Source of the DNA: JASFWK01 sp050049355
Lineage (GTDB): Bacteria; Chloroflexota; Anaerolineae; B4-G1; DUEL01
DNA: 14,685 nucleotides
NCBI GenBank assembly: GCA_050049355.1
Contig: JASFWK010000047.1
Span: forward strand, 1-14,685
Direction: 5' to 3'
Shown: in pieces, positions 1 through 7,372 of the stretch
Numbering within the stretch: the stretch's first letter is position 1
Layout: the number at the start of each line of letters is the position of its first letter
Notes under the pieces: model-generated
The model's database searches: none
What the model was told of the DNA's origin: nothing
The model's input: only the letters and a program-made list of their open reading frames with translations
Program-made: the position numbers and the translations under genes

Positions 1-2793
1 CCACCCCCAAAGCCCCAATTGCCGGTCGTCGAGCTGACGCAGGCTGAGATCGAGGAGCGGGTGGCGCGGGGGGAGGTTGAGGTGCAGCCGCGCGTGCCGA
101 TGGACAGGCTCCCGGCTGTCGAGCGGTTGGCCACTTTCGAGGAAGTAGTGGCGGGCTACAGCGACGACAAGGCGCAGGTGGAGGCGGCCCGATGCCTGGC
201 GTGTGGCATCTGCTCGGAGTGCCTGAGCTGCGTGTACGAATGCCAGGCCGACGCCGTTGACCACAATATGGTGGAGCAGATGCGCGAGCTACAGGTCGGC
301 GCTGTCTTGCTGGCGCCGGGTTATGAGACGTACGACGCAGGGAGATCAGGCGAGTACGGCTGGGGTCGTTATCCCAACGTGGTGACGTCCCTCCAGTTCG
401 AGCGGCTCCTGAATGCCTCGGGCCCAACCCATGGACATGCGCAGCGGCCGTCCGACGGCGAGGTCCCCAAGCGCATCGCTTTCATCCAGTGCGTCGGTTC
501 GCGTGATCAGGAGCACGACTACTGCTCGTCCATCTGCTGTATGTACGCTACCAAGGAAGCGATCCTGGCCATTGAACACGAGCCAGATACGGAAGTCGCT
601 GTCTTCATGATGGACATGCGTGCCTTCAGCAAGGGGTACCTGGAGTACTACCACCGCGCCAGAGACCGGTACGGAATCCGTTACCTGCGGTGTCGGGTAT
701 CGACGGTCAAAGAGGACCCACGAACGCACAACCTGATCATAAGATATGTGGAGGAGACCGGCTCGCTGATTGATGAGGAGTTCGACCTGGTTGTGCTCTC
801 CGTGGGCGTGGAGATACCCGAGGGCGTGCGTGACTTGGGCCGGCGGGTGGGGGTCGAGTTGGACGATCACGGGTTCTGCCGCCCGCTCCCGTTCGCGCCT
901 CTGGAGACCAGCCGGCCGGGCGTCTTTGCGCTGGGATCGTTCCGGGAACCGAAGGACATCCCCGAGTCTGTAGTCGAGGCCAGCGGAGCGGCCGGATTGG
1001 CGGGGGCAGTGTTGGCTCCGGCCCGTTGGAGCGAGACCCAAGAGGCAGCCTACAGGCCGGAGAGGGACGTGGAGCGGGAGGAGCCTCGCATCGGTGTGTT
1101 CGTCTGTCACTGCGGGTCGAACATCGCTGGAGCCCTCGATGTGCCCGCTGTTGCCGAGTACGCTGCTACTCTGGGCGGGGTCGCTCACGTCGAGCACAAT
1201 CTCTACACCTGCTCTCAGGACTCTATTGAGCACATTACCGAGGTCACGCTGGACCGTGACTTGAATCGCGTGGTGGTGGCTTCGTGCAGCCCCTTGACCC
1301 ACGAGCCGCTCTTCCAGGACGCCATCCGCCACGCTGGTCTCAATCCCAACCTGTTCGAGATGGCCAACATTCGCAATCAGTGCTCCTGGGTCCATCCCGG
1401 CGACTGGGAGGCCGCCACTGAGAAGGCCAAGGACCTGGTGCGCATGGCAGTGGCGAAGGCGGCCCGACTCGAGCCACTGCACAAGACGGAGGTCGAAGTG
1501 CAGAAGGCAGCGCTCGTCGTTGGCGGCGGGGCTGCTGGTATGAACGCTGCCCTGACGTTGGCCGAACAAGGCTTCCCGGTTCACCTGGTGGAGCGGGAGG
1601 ATCAACTGGGAGGCAATCTCCACCATCTCTACCATTCCATCCAGGAGACGATGGGGCAGCAGGTTTGGCTGGACCCCCGTACCTACTTCCAGGAGCTGAT
1701 GGAGCGCGTCGGAGCGGAAGCGCTGATCACGGTCCATTTGGAGACTGAGTTGGTTGAGACGAGCGGTTTCGTGGGCAACTTCACCTCACGTCTGAGTGGG
1801 CCGGGGGGCGAGTACAGGATTCGGCATGGTGTGACTATCGTGGCTACCGGTGGTGAGGAGTACCGTGGGCCGGAGTACGGTTATGGAAGCGACCCCCGCA
1901 TACTCACTCAGCAGGAGTTCGGAGAGGTGCTGGATGAAGGGAGCGATCTACCGGACTCGGTGGTGATGATCCAGTGCGTTGGGCCGGCGGAGCGGTACTG
2001 CTCCCGCATCTGCTGTACAACGGCTCTGGAGAATGCGCTGATGCTCAAGCGACTCAATCCCCAGGCGCAGGTGACGGTCCTCTATACCGACATCCGTACC
2101 TATGGGTTCAGGGAGCGGATCTACGAGCAGGCTCGACGCGCCGGAGTGACCTTCATCCGCTACGAATTCGACCGCAAACCTCAAGTGGAGATCGCCGATT
2201 CAGGATTGCAGATCAGGGTCCTGGAGCCTGTTCTGGGGCAGGAGCTTACCCTGAGGCCGGATATACTCACTCTCAGCATGCCGGTGGTGCCCTCGGAAGG
2301 GGCCGAGGAACTGGCGACGCGGCTCAAGGTGCCGGTTGATCTGGACGGCTTCTTCCTGGAGGCACACGTCAAGCTGCGGCCTGTCGACTTCTCCTCCGAT
2401 GGTCTTTTCCTGGCCGGCATGGCGCACTATCCCAAGTTCCTGGGGGAGACGATCGGTCAGGCACAGGCGGCCGCTGCCCGGGCAGCGACGGTATTGAGCC
2501 GGGATGTCCTGGAGGTGGGTGGGGTCGTGGCGCAGGTGGATCCGGAGAGGTGCGTTGGCTGTCTCACCTGCGTGCGGATCTGCCCCTATCAGGTACCGCG
2601 GATCCAGGCTGAGCTCATGGGAGTCGGGGAGATCGTTGGAGCGGCCTATATCGAACCGGCCCAGTGCCACGGCTGCGGCATTTGCACTGCTGAGTGTCCG
2701 GCCAAGGCCATCCAGTTGCTGCACTATCGTGATGTGCAAATGGAGGCGAAGATCGCCGCGCTCTCAGAGCCGGCGTTGACCCGTGAATCATAG
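1..2793 (+). CDS. hdrA: HdrA-like multi-domain FAD/Fe-S electron-transfer protein, 5' partial
   Basis: Large soluble flavin/iron-sulfur subunit that would route electrons inside a heterodisulfide-reductase-like complex. The frame is open from base 1. The TTG at 19 is probably not the true start, because the first ~55 codons resemble the linker that follows a GltD-like NAD(P)H/FAD domain in large HdrA fusions, so the N-terminus is likely upstream. Order seen: a Cys-rich ferredoxin-like motif (nt 193-243, six Cys); an HdrA-type half with QCVGSR...YCSSICC (about 484-540); a VCHCG motif (1102-1116) opening a second HdrA unit; a GGGAAG dinucleotide-binding loop (1522-1539); a second QCVGP...YCSRICC (1972-2016); and a C-terminal 2x[4Fe-4S] ferredoxin (CVGCLTC at 2551, CHGCGIC at 2665). 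The second unit seems to lack the ferredoxin insert usual in HdrA. It stops at TAG 2791, 44 nt before mvhD. The HdrA family is confident; the electron donor is inferred. Confidence 0.92.
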   Translation, partial: PPPKPQLPVVELTQAEIEERVARGEVEVQPRVPMDRLPAVERLATFEEVVAGYSDDKAQVEAARCLACGICSECLSCVYECQADAVDHNMVEQMRELQVGAVLLAPGYETYDAGRSGEYGWGRYPNVVTSLQFERLLNASGPTHGHAQRPSDGEVPKRIAFIQCVGSRDQEHDYCSSICCMYATKEAILAIEHEPDTEVAVFMMDMRAFSKGYLEYYHRARDRYGIRYLRCRVSTVKEDPRTHNLIIRYVEETGSLIDEEFDLVVLSVGVEIPEGVRDLGRRVGVELDDHGFCRPLPFAPLETSRPGVFALGSFREPKDIPESVVEASGAAGLAGAVLAPARWSETQEAAYRPERDVEREEPRIGVFVCHCGSNIAGALDVPAVAEYAATLGGVAHVEHNLYTCSQDSIEHITEVTLDRDLNRVVVASCSPLTHEPLFQDAIRHAGLNPNLFEMANIRNQCSWVHPGDWEAATEKAKDLVRMAVAKAARLEPLHKTEVEVQKAALVVGGGAAGMNAALTLAEQGFPVHLVEREDQLGGNLHHLYHSIQETMGQQVWLDPRTYFQELMERVGAEALITVHLETELVETSGFVGNFTSRLSGPGGEYRIRHGVTIVATGGEEYRGPEYGYGSDPRILTQQEFGEVLDEGSDLPDSVVMIQCVGPAERYCSRICCTTALENALMLKRLNPQAQVTVLYTDIRTYGFRERIYEQARRAGVTFIRYEFDRKPQVEIADSGLQIRVLEPVLGQELTLRPDILTLSMPVVPSEGAEELATRLKVPVDLDGFFLEAHVKLRPVDFSSDGLFLAGMAHYPKFLGETIGQAQAAAARAATVLSRDVLEVGGVVAQVDPERCVGCLTCVRICPYQVPRIQAELMGVGEIVGAAYIEPAQCHGCGICTAECPAKAIQLLHYRDVQMEAKIAALSEPALTRES

Positions 2794-2837
2794 TTCTTGG
2801 TTTGCTGTTTGCAGAGCTGCACGGAGAGGTTCGACCG

Positions 2838-3269
2838 ATGAATGACTCATCATTTGAACCGAAGATCCTGGCTTTGTGCTGTCGTCACTGCGCTTACGCC
2901 GCCGCCGACCTAGCCGGGGCGATGCGACTCCGCTATCCCACCAGCATCCGCATCGTCGAGGTCCCCTGCTCGGGCCGGGTCGAGCCGGTGGAAATACTCC
3001 ACGCTTTCGAGCGCGGCGTGGATGGCGTGATGGTGGCTGGCTGACTGGAGGGAGAGTGTCATTACCTGGAGGGTAATGTCAGCGCCAAGCGAAGAGTGGA
3101 GTACGTAGCCGACCTGCTCGCCAAGATTGGACTGGGCGAAGAACGGGTGCGGATGATCAACCTCTCCTCGGCGATGGCTGTGCAGTTCGCCCAAGAGGTC
3201 GAGGAGATGACCAAGAGGGTGCTGGAGCTGGGACCCAACCCGCTGCGCGGATCGCGGGATAAGGAATGA
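2838..3269 (+). CDS. mvhD: MvhD-like [2Fe-2S] electron-transfer subunit, probable selenoprotein (UGA at 3042-3044 read as Sec69)
   Basis: Small subunit that passes electrons to HdrA in Hdr-type complexes (MvhD/VhuD/FrhD delta family). Start ATG 2838 follows GGAGAGG with good spacing. The frame meets TGA at 3042, then continues in the same frame to TGA at 3267, giving 143 residues, close to the usual ~140 for the family. Before the stop are LCCRHC (14-18) and VPCSG (42-46). At the stop the protein reads GVMVAG-U-LEGECHYLEGN, where family members have a Cys in the GC...CHY motif, so UGA replaces that Cys. A hairpin downstream fits a bacterial SECIS. Sec-containing homologues are known in Methanococcus (VhuD) and in deltaproteobacteria. 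It sits between hdrA and metV in the same operon. Alternatives are a nonsense mutation or a sequencing error; the intact downstream half and the hairpin argue against both. Needs SelA/B/C/D elsewhere in the genome. Confidence 0.85.
3040..3083 (+). promoter_or_regulatory. Candidate bacterial SECIS element in mvhD
   Basis: Directly after the in-frame UGA (3042-3044) the RNA can form a perfect 7-bp upper stem, CAUUACC (3060-3066) with GGUAAUG (3072-3078), closing a 5-nt loop UGGAG (3067-3071) whose second base is G. The loop starts 22 nt after the UGA, within the 16-37 nt range described for bacterial SECIS elements, which usually carry a G in the first two loop positions. A lower 5-bp stem, GCUGA (3040-3044) with UCAGC (3079-3083), would include the UGA itself and leave a 15-nt 5' internal loop. 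The pairing is read directly; SelB recognition is inferred. Confidence 0.75.
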
Positions 3270-3305
3270 ACAGTAAATGAGAAAGGGAAGTAAACGGAGG
3301 TTGCG

Positions 3306-3986
3306 ATGATCGTCGGTGAACAGAAGCCGCTTGAGGAGATTATGGAGCTTCTGGGCGATGCCCGGAAGGTGCTGGTGGCAGGCTGCGGCACCTGCGTGAC
3401 GGTCTGCTTCGCCGGTGGTGAGAAGGAGGTCGGTGTTCTGGCCTCGGCGCTGCGGATGAAGAGCGAACTGGAGAACCATCCGATGGAGGTGGACGAGGTC
3501 ACGGTGCAGCGGCAGTGTGAATGGGAGTACATTGACCCCCTCGCGGAGCGACTGAAGGAGTACGACGTCGTTCTCAGCCTGGCCTGCGGCATCGGCGTGC
3601 AGGCGATGAATGAGCGCTTCTCGAGCGTGCTCACGCTGCCAGGTCTCAACACGACCTTCTTGGGACTGCCGGAAGAGCAAGGGGTATGGGAGGAGCGCTG
3701 CCAGGCCTGCGGCGACTGCGTCCTGGGTCTGACTTTCGGCGTGTGCCCCATCGCTCGCTGCTCCAAGCAGCTGCTGAACGGGCCGTGCGGCGGCTCCCAA
3801 GACGGTGTCTGCGAGGTCAACGAGGAGACCACCTGCGCCTGGCAGTTGATCTGGGAGCGGGCGACGGAGATGGATCAGATGGAACGGCTGATGAACGTCC
3901 AGCCCCCCAAAGATTGGTCCCAGAGCAGGGATGGCGGTCCGCGCAAGATCGTGCGCGAGGATCTGCAGCTTTCTGAGAGAGAGTGA
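3306..3986 (+). CDS. metV: MetV, zinc/iron-sulfur subunit of methylene-tetrahydrofolate reductase
   Basis: A 226-residue protein of the MTHFR C-terminal (MetV) family, which partners MetF and links it to the Hdr electron relay. Cysteines are abundant and placed as in the family: CGTCVTVC (27-34), C71, C94, then CQACGDC (132-138), CPIARC (147-152), PCGG (160-163), C169 and C177. Known MetV proteins bind Zn and [4Fe-4S] clusters with these residues. ATG 3306 has GGAGG six bases upstream. It begins 36 nt after mvhD and ends 9 nt before metF, so the genes are surely cotranscribed. In acetogens MetV is typical where NADH alone is not the direct reductant of MetF. Confidence 0.93.
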   Translation: MIVGEQKPLEEIMELLGDARKVLVAGCGTCVTVCFAGGEKEVGVLASALRMKSELENHPMEVDEVTVQRQCEWEYIDPLAERLKEYDVVLSLACGIGVQAMNERFSSVLTLPGLNTTFLGLPEEQGVWEERCQACGDCVLGLTFGVCPIARCSKQLLNGPCGGSQDGVCEVNEETTCAWQLIWERATEMDQMERLMNVQPPKDWSQSRDGGPRKIVREDLQLSERE

Positions 3987-3995
3987 GGTAGACTG

Positions 3996-4979
3996 ATGGC
4001 AGAAGAGCGAACGAACGGCCATAGATCAGGCAGCAATCTGGAGAAGGTCTTGCAGGCCGGCCACTTCGCGGTGACGGGAGAGCTTGGCCCTCCCCAGGGC
4101 GCCGATCCGGATGAGATCCGTCACAAGGCGAAACTGCTGAAGGGCGTAGCGGACGCGGTCAACATCACCGATAACCAGACCGCGATCGTACGCATGTCCA
4201 GCATCGCCTCGGCCGTGCTGACGATGGGTGAGGGGCTGGAGCCGACGGTGCAGATGACCTGCCGAGACCGCAATCGACTGGCAATACAGTCTGATCTGCT
4301 GGGGGCTTATGCTCTGGGAGCCCGCAACCTCCTATGTCTGACCGGCGACCATCAGAGCTTCGGCAACCACCCCACGGCCAAGAACGTGCACGATCTGGAC
4401 TCGATTCAGCTGATCCGCATGGTTAGGGATATGCGGGACGAGGCTGTCTTCCAGTGCGGGGATGAGATCAAGGGCGTTGTGCCGCGCTTCTTCATCGGCG
4501 CAGCGATCAACCCCTTTGCCGACCCCTTCGAGTTCCGCCCCTATCGGCTGGCCAAGAAGGTTGCGGCCGGCGTGGATTTCATCCAGACTCAGTTGATCTA
4601 CGATATCCCTCGCTTCCGCGAGTTCATGAAGCGGGTGGTGGATATAGGCCTCCACGAGAAGGTCTACATCCTGGCTGGCGTCGGTCCTCTCAAATCTGTT
4701 GGTATGGCCCGCTACATGCGCGACAAAGTGCCCGGGATGATCGTGCGAGAGGAGTACGTGGAGCGCATGAGGGCGGCCGCGGCTGATATCCCCAAGGAGG
4801 ATAAGCAGGCGCGACGGGAGGCCAGGAGGCAGGAGGGAATCGAGATCTGCATTGAGCAGATTCGGGAACTTCGTGAGATCGAGGGTGTGGCCGGTGTGCA
4901 CATTATGGCGATTGAGTGGGAAGAGGCGGTGCGGCCCATCGTGGAGGGGGCTGGATTGCTGCCGAGGCCGCAGGTCTAG
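3996..4979 (+). CDS. metF: MetF, 5,10-methylenetetrahydrofolate reductase catalytic subunit
   Basis: FAD-dependent TIM-barrel enzyme reducing methylene-THF to methyl-THF, the last step of the methyl branch of the Wood-Ljungdahl pathway. The 327-residue length fits the family. GELGPP near the N-terminus places Glu29 where MetF enzymes have their catalytic Glu; CLTGDH (114-119) is the folate/flavin-site strand motif with Asp118. The start ATG 3996 has a purine-rich GTGAGG upstream. Lying between metV and the hdrCB fusion, it is probably the catalytic end of a MetVF-Hdr complex rather than a free NAD(P)H-dependent reductase. No truncation or frameshift is seen. Confidence 0.94.
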   Translation: MAEERTNGHRSGSNLEKVLQAGHFAVTGELGPPQGADPDEIRHKAKLLKGVADAVNITDNQTAIVRMSSIASAVLTMGEGLEPTVQMTCRDRNRLAIQSDLLGAYALGARNLLCLTGDHQSFGNHPTAKNVHDLDSIQLIRMVRDMRDEAVFQCGDEIKGVVPRFFIGAAINPFADPFEFRPYRLAKKVAAGVDFIQTQLIYDIPRFREFMKRVVDIGLHEKVYILAGVGPLKSVGMARYMRDKVPGMIVREEYVERMRAAAADIPKEDKQARREARRQEGIEICIEQIRELREIEGVAGVHIMAIEWEEAVRPIVEGAGLLPRPQV

Positions 4980-4994
4980 AGTGGGGCAGGGATT

Positions 4995-6395
4995 ATGATG
5001 GCAACTAGAGAACGCGCAGGAAGGGAAACGCTGGCAGACATCGTCGAACGCCATACGGGCTCCAATCCTTATCTCTGCTATCAGTGCGTGAGATGCTCCA
5101 GCGGCTGCCCGATGGCGGAGCATATGGACCTCCTACCCCATCAGGTGATGCGATCCATCCAGTTCGACGATGAGCAGCTTCTGGAGGTCAACACTGCTTG
5201 GATCTGTGCTGCCTGCGAGACCTGCACCACTCGCTGCCCGCAGGGGCTGGATATCACCGCCGTGATGGATGTCCTCCGCATTGAGGCTCGTCGGCATGGG
5301 ATCAAGCCTCCTGTGCCAGAGGTGGAGCTGTTCACCCGCGTCTTCCTGCGAGCCATTGGCACCCTGGGCCGGCTCTATGAGGCTGGGCTGATGCTGGCGA
5401 TGAATGCACTAACCCTTCGGCCCCTCAAGGACATGGATTTGGGGATGCAGATGATCCTCAAGCGCAAGATTCGGCTCTTGCCCGAGTTCGTCCGCCCTCC
5501 CAGGCGGGTCAGACGGGTGGAGCCAGAGGGAAACGCCATCGCCTACTACCCAGGCTGCTCTCTGGAATCTACCGCTACTGAGTATGACCATACCTTCCGA
5601 GCCGTTTGCGAGGAGCTAGGTCTGGAGTTGATCGAGCCCCCCGGTTGGATCTGTTGTGGCTCCACGCCTGCTCACACCACCGATCCGGTGTTGGCGGCCT
5701 ATTATGCGATCGTCAATCTGTCCATCGTCGAGCGAATGGGGCTAGAGCAAATGGTTGCTCCGTGTCTCGGATGCTACCAGCGCTTCCGGGCTGCCTCCCA
5801 CGAACTTGGACGTGACTCCGGGCTGGGAGCGGAGGTGGCGCATAGGATAGGTTATGAGTATCGCGGAACAGTTGAGGCACTGCAGGCGGTAGAGACTCTA
5901 CTGGAGCGGGTGGGGTTGGATGCCATTCAGGACCGGGTGGAGAAACCACTGGAGGGGCTGCGGGTGGCTTCCTACTACGGCTGCGCGCTGACTCGACCGC
6001 CAAAGTACACGGGAGCGGAGAATCCCGAGTATCCCGTCTCCATGGATGAGATCGTGCGCGCCCTTGGGGCGGAACCGATAGACTGGTCGTATAAGACCGA
6101 CTGTTGCGGAGGGAGCCTGGGTATCACCCAGACCGACCGAGCGTTAGAACTCTCCGCCAAGATTCTGGAGAACGCTCACGCGTGTGGGGCGGAGATGATG
6201 GTCACCCCCTGTCCCCTGTGTCAGGTCAACGTGGAGAGCCGTCAGATCCAGATGGGTCTTGGTTTCGAGATGCCGGTTCTGTACATCACCCAGCTGATGA
6301 CCCTCGCCTTCGGTCTGGGGAGGAAGAGGGCTGAGCTAAGTAAGAACATAGTGGATCCGCGCCCGGTGCTCGAGAGGCGTGGGCTGTTGGAGTAA
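4995..6395 (+). CDS. hdrCB: HdrC-HdrB fusion, heterodisulfide-reductase-like subunit with two CCG domains
   Basis: A 466-residue fusion of HdrC (N-terminal 2x[4Fe-4S] ferredoxin) and HdrB. The ferredoxin Cys are CYQCVRCSSGC (28-38) and CAACETCTTRC (71-81). After a helical linker (about 100-175) come two complete CCG motifs: C188...C220-C221-G then C257/C260, and C330...C370-C371-G then C406/C409. In methanogen HdrB each CCG motif binds a noncubane [4Fe-4S] cluster at the heterodisulfide site, so both sites look intact here. HdrC and HdrB are usually separate proteins. ATG 4995 (or the ATG at 4998) follows a GGGGCAGGG stretch. Last gene of the hdrA-mvhD-metVF operon; it should relay electrons from HdrA to an unknown acceptor or to MetV. 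The second substrate cannot be told from sequence. Confidence 0.92.
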   Translation: MMATRERAGRETLADIVERHTGSNPYLCYQCVRCSSGCPMAEHMDLLPHQVMRSIQFDDEQLLEVNTAWICAACETCTTRCPQGLDITAVMDVLRIEARRHGIKPPVPEVELFTRVFLRAIGTLGRLYEAGLMLAMNALTLRPLKDMDLGMQMILKRKIRLLPEFVRPPRRVRRVEPEGNAIAYYPGCSLESTATEYDHTFRAVCEELGLELIEPPGWICCGSTPAHTTDPVLAAYYAIVNLSIVERMGLEQMVAPCLGCYQRFRAASHELGRDSGLGAEVAHRIGYEYRGTVEALQAVETLLERVGLDAIQDRVEKPLEGLRVASYYGCALTRPPKYTGAENPEYPVSMDEIVRALGAEPIDWSYKTDCCGGSLGITQTDRALELSAKILENAHACGAEMMVTPCPLCQVNVESRQIQMGLGFEMPVLYITQLMTLAFGLGRKRAELSKNIVDPRPVLERRGLLE

Positions 6396-6400
6396 GGGAT

Positions 6401-6429
6401 TTGGGTTTGGGGAGGAGGGCAGGTATAAT
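6401..6429 (+). promoter_or_regulatory. Sigma70-type promoter for the cooC transcript
   Basis: TTGGGT (6401-6406), a 17-nt spacer and a perfect TATAAT (6424-6429). It starts 5 nt after the hdrCB stop and lies about 80 nt before the next gene. The -10 is consensus, the -35 matches at 3 of 6. Transcription would start near 6436. No terminator is visible between hdrCB and this promoter, so read-through from the hdr operon is also likely. Confidence 0.6.
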
Positions 6430-6442
6430 AGTGGGCCCGATT

Positions 6443-6485
6443 GGCTCCGGGGGCGGGGAGCCCCGCAGACATTGGAGCATCTCCA
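6443..6485 (+). other. Two hairpins in the cooC leader
   Basis: GGCTCC (6443-6448) pairs with GGAGCC (6457-6462) around an 8-nt G-rich loop, and TGGAG (6473-6477) pairs with CTCCA (6481-6485) around CAT. Both fall between the predicted start of transcription and the cooC ribosome binding site (GGAGGG, 6499-6504). They match no riboswitch class I recognise; a role in translation or stability is only possible. Confidence 0.35.
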
Positions 6486-6510
6486 GGTCTTCTGTATTGG
6501 AGGGTAGTTG

Positions 6511-7302
6511 GTGACCTCGCTGGGCAAGATCGCAATTACCGGCAAGGGCGGGGTGGGCAAGACGACGCTTGCCGCGCTTCTGGCGCATCTCTACGCCGAG
6601 CAGGGTCGCAGCGTCATTGCCATTGATGCGGACCCCGCCGGCGGCTTGGCCGGGGCCCTGGGTTTCCCCTCTGACTTGGCCGATCAGCTGACGCCAATCG
6701 CGGAGATGGAAGACTTGATTTATGAGCGAACCGGTGCCAAACCTGGCAGCTATGGCGGGTTTTTCAATCTCACCCCCCGCGTGGACGATATTCCCGAGCG
6801 CTTCAGCATTGCCCACGGTGGCGTGCGCTTGCTCAAGTTGGGCACTATTGAGGCGGGTGGCTCTGGCTGTATGTGTCCGGAGAGCGCCCTGCTTAAGGCG
6901 CTGGTCACCCACCTGCTTCTCTATCGTGACGAGATGTTGATCATGGATATGGAGGCTGGCGTAGAGCACCTGGGCAGGGCGACTGCAGGGGCGATGGATG
7001 TGATGCTGGTGGTCGTGGAGCCCGGGCGACGCAGCCTGGAGGTGGCTGAGCAGATTCGAGAACTGGCCACCGATCTTGGACTTGGACGGCTGTATGCCGT
7101 GGGCAACAAGGTGCGCACGGAAAGGGATCGAGCCTTCGTCTCGGAGCACAGCCCGGTGCCGGTGGTCGGGTACCTCTCCGCTAGCTCTGAGGTCATCGAT
7201 GCCGACATGAAGGGTACGGCCGTCTATGAAGCCGCCCCAGAGGTGGTGGCGGAGGCACGAATGGTGATGAATTCTTTGGAGGAGCTGGCCGGAGAAGAGT
7301 AA
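6511..7302 (+). CDS. cooC: CooC/AcsF-type nickel-insertion ATPase for CO dehydrogenase
   Basis: P-loop ATPase of the MinD/Mrp class that matures Ni-containing carbon monoxide dehydrogenase or acetyl-CoA synthase. The deviant Walker A GKGGVGKTT (11-19, with the signature Lys12) and a Cys-x-Cys pair (C120, C122 in GSGCMCPES) are the CooC hallmarks; the CxC binds metal across the dimer. 263 residues is usual. I chose GTG 6511 because GGAGGG (6499-6504) lies 6 nt before it; the overlapping TTG at 6508 would leave only 3 nt. No CODH gene is in the window, but placing this beside metVF implies acs/cdh genes nearby. Membership of the family is firm; CODH versus ACS client is not settled. Confidence 0.9.
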   Translation: MTSLGKIAITGKGGVGKTTLAALLAHLYAEQGRSVIAIDADPAGGLAGALGFPSDLADQLTPIAEMEDLIYERTGAKPGSYGGFFNLTPRVDDIPERFSIAHGGVRLLKLGTIEAGGSGCMCPESALLKALVTHLLLYRDEMLIMDMEAGVEHLGRATAGAMDVMLVVVEPGRRSLEVAEQIRELATDLGLGRLYAVGNKVRTERDRAFVSEHSPVPVVGYLSASSEVIDADMKGTAVYEAAPEVVAEARMVMNSLEELAGEE

Positions 7303-7372
7303 CGTCCGTTAGGTCTGTTCTCAAGAGGCGCTGTCGGTTGGTGGTATGCTTGCCTGACAAGGAGGGAGAGCG

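Noticed and set aside
346..1737. Open frame of 463 codons on the minus strand inside hdrA
   Set aside because: It is the reverse shadow of a strongly coding GC-rich gene; its translation shows no family motifs, while the + strand frame has clear HdrA features.
3042..3044. UGA as a frameshift, pseudogene mark, or Trp codon
   Set aside because: Both halves are in the same frame so no shift is needed; the downstream half keeps family motifs; other genes in the window (metV, fhaA, fhaB) end with TGA, so UGA is not globally Trp; the replaced residue is Cys, not Trp. Nonsense mutation stays possible but less likely.
2910..4022. Open frame of 370 codons on the minus strand across mvhD, metV and the start of metF
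   Set aside because: It crosses three recognisable + strand genes and intergenic ribosome sites and shows no motif; an antisense shadow.
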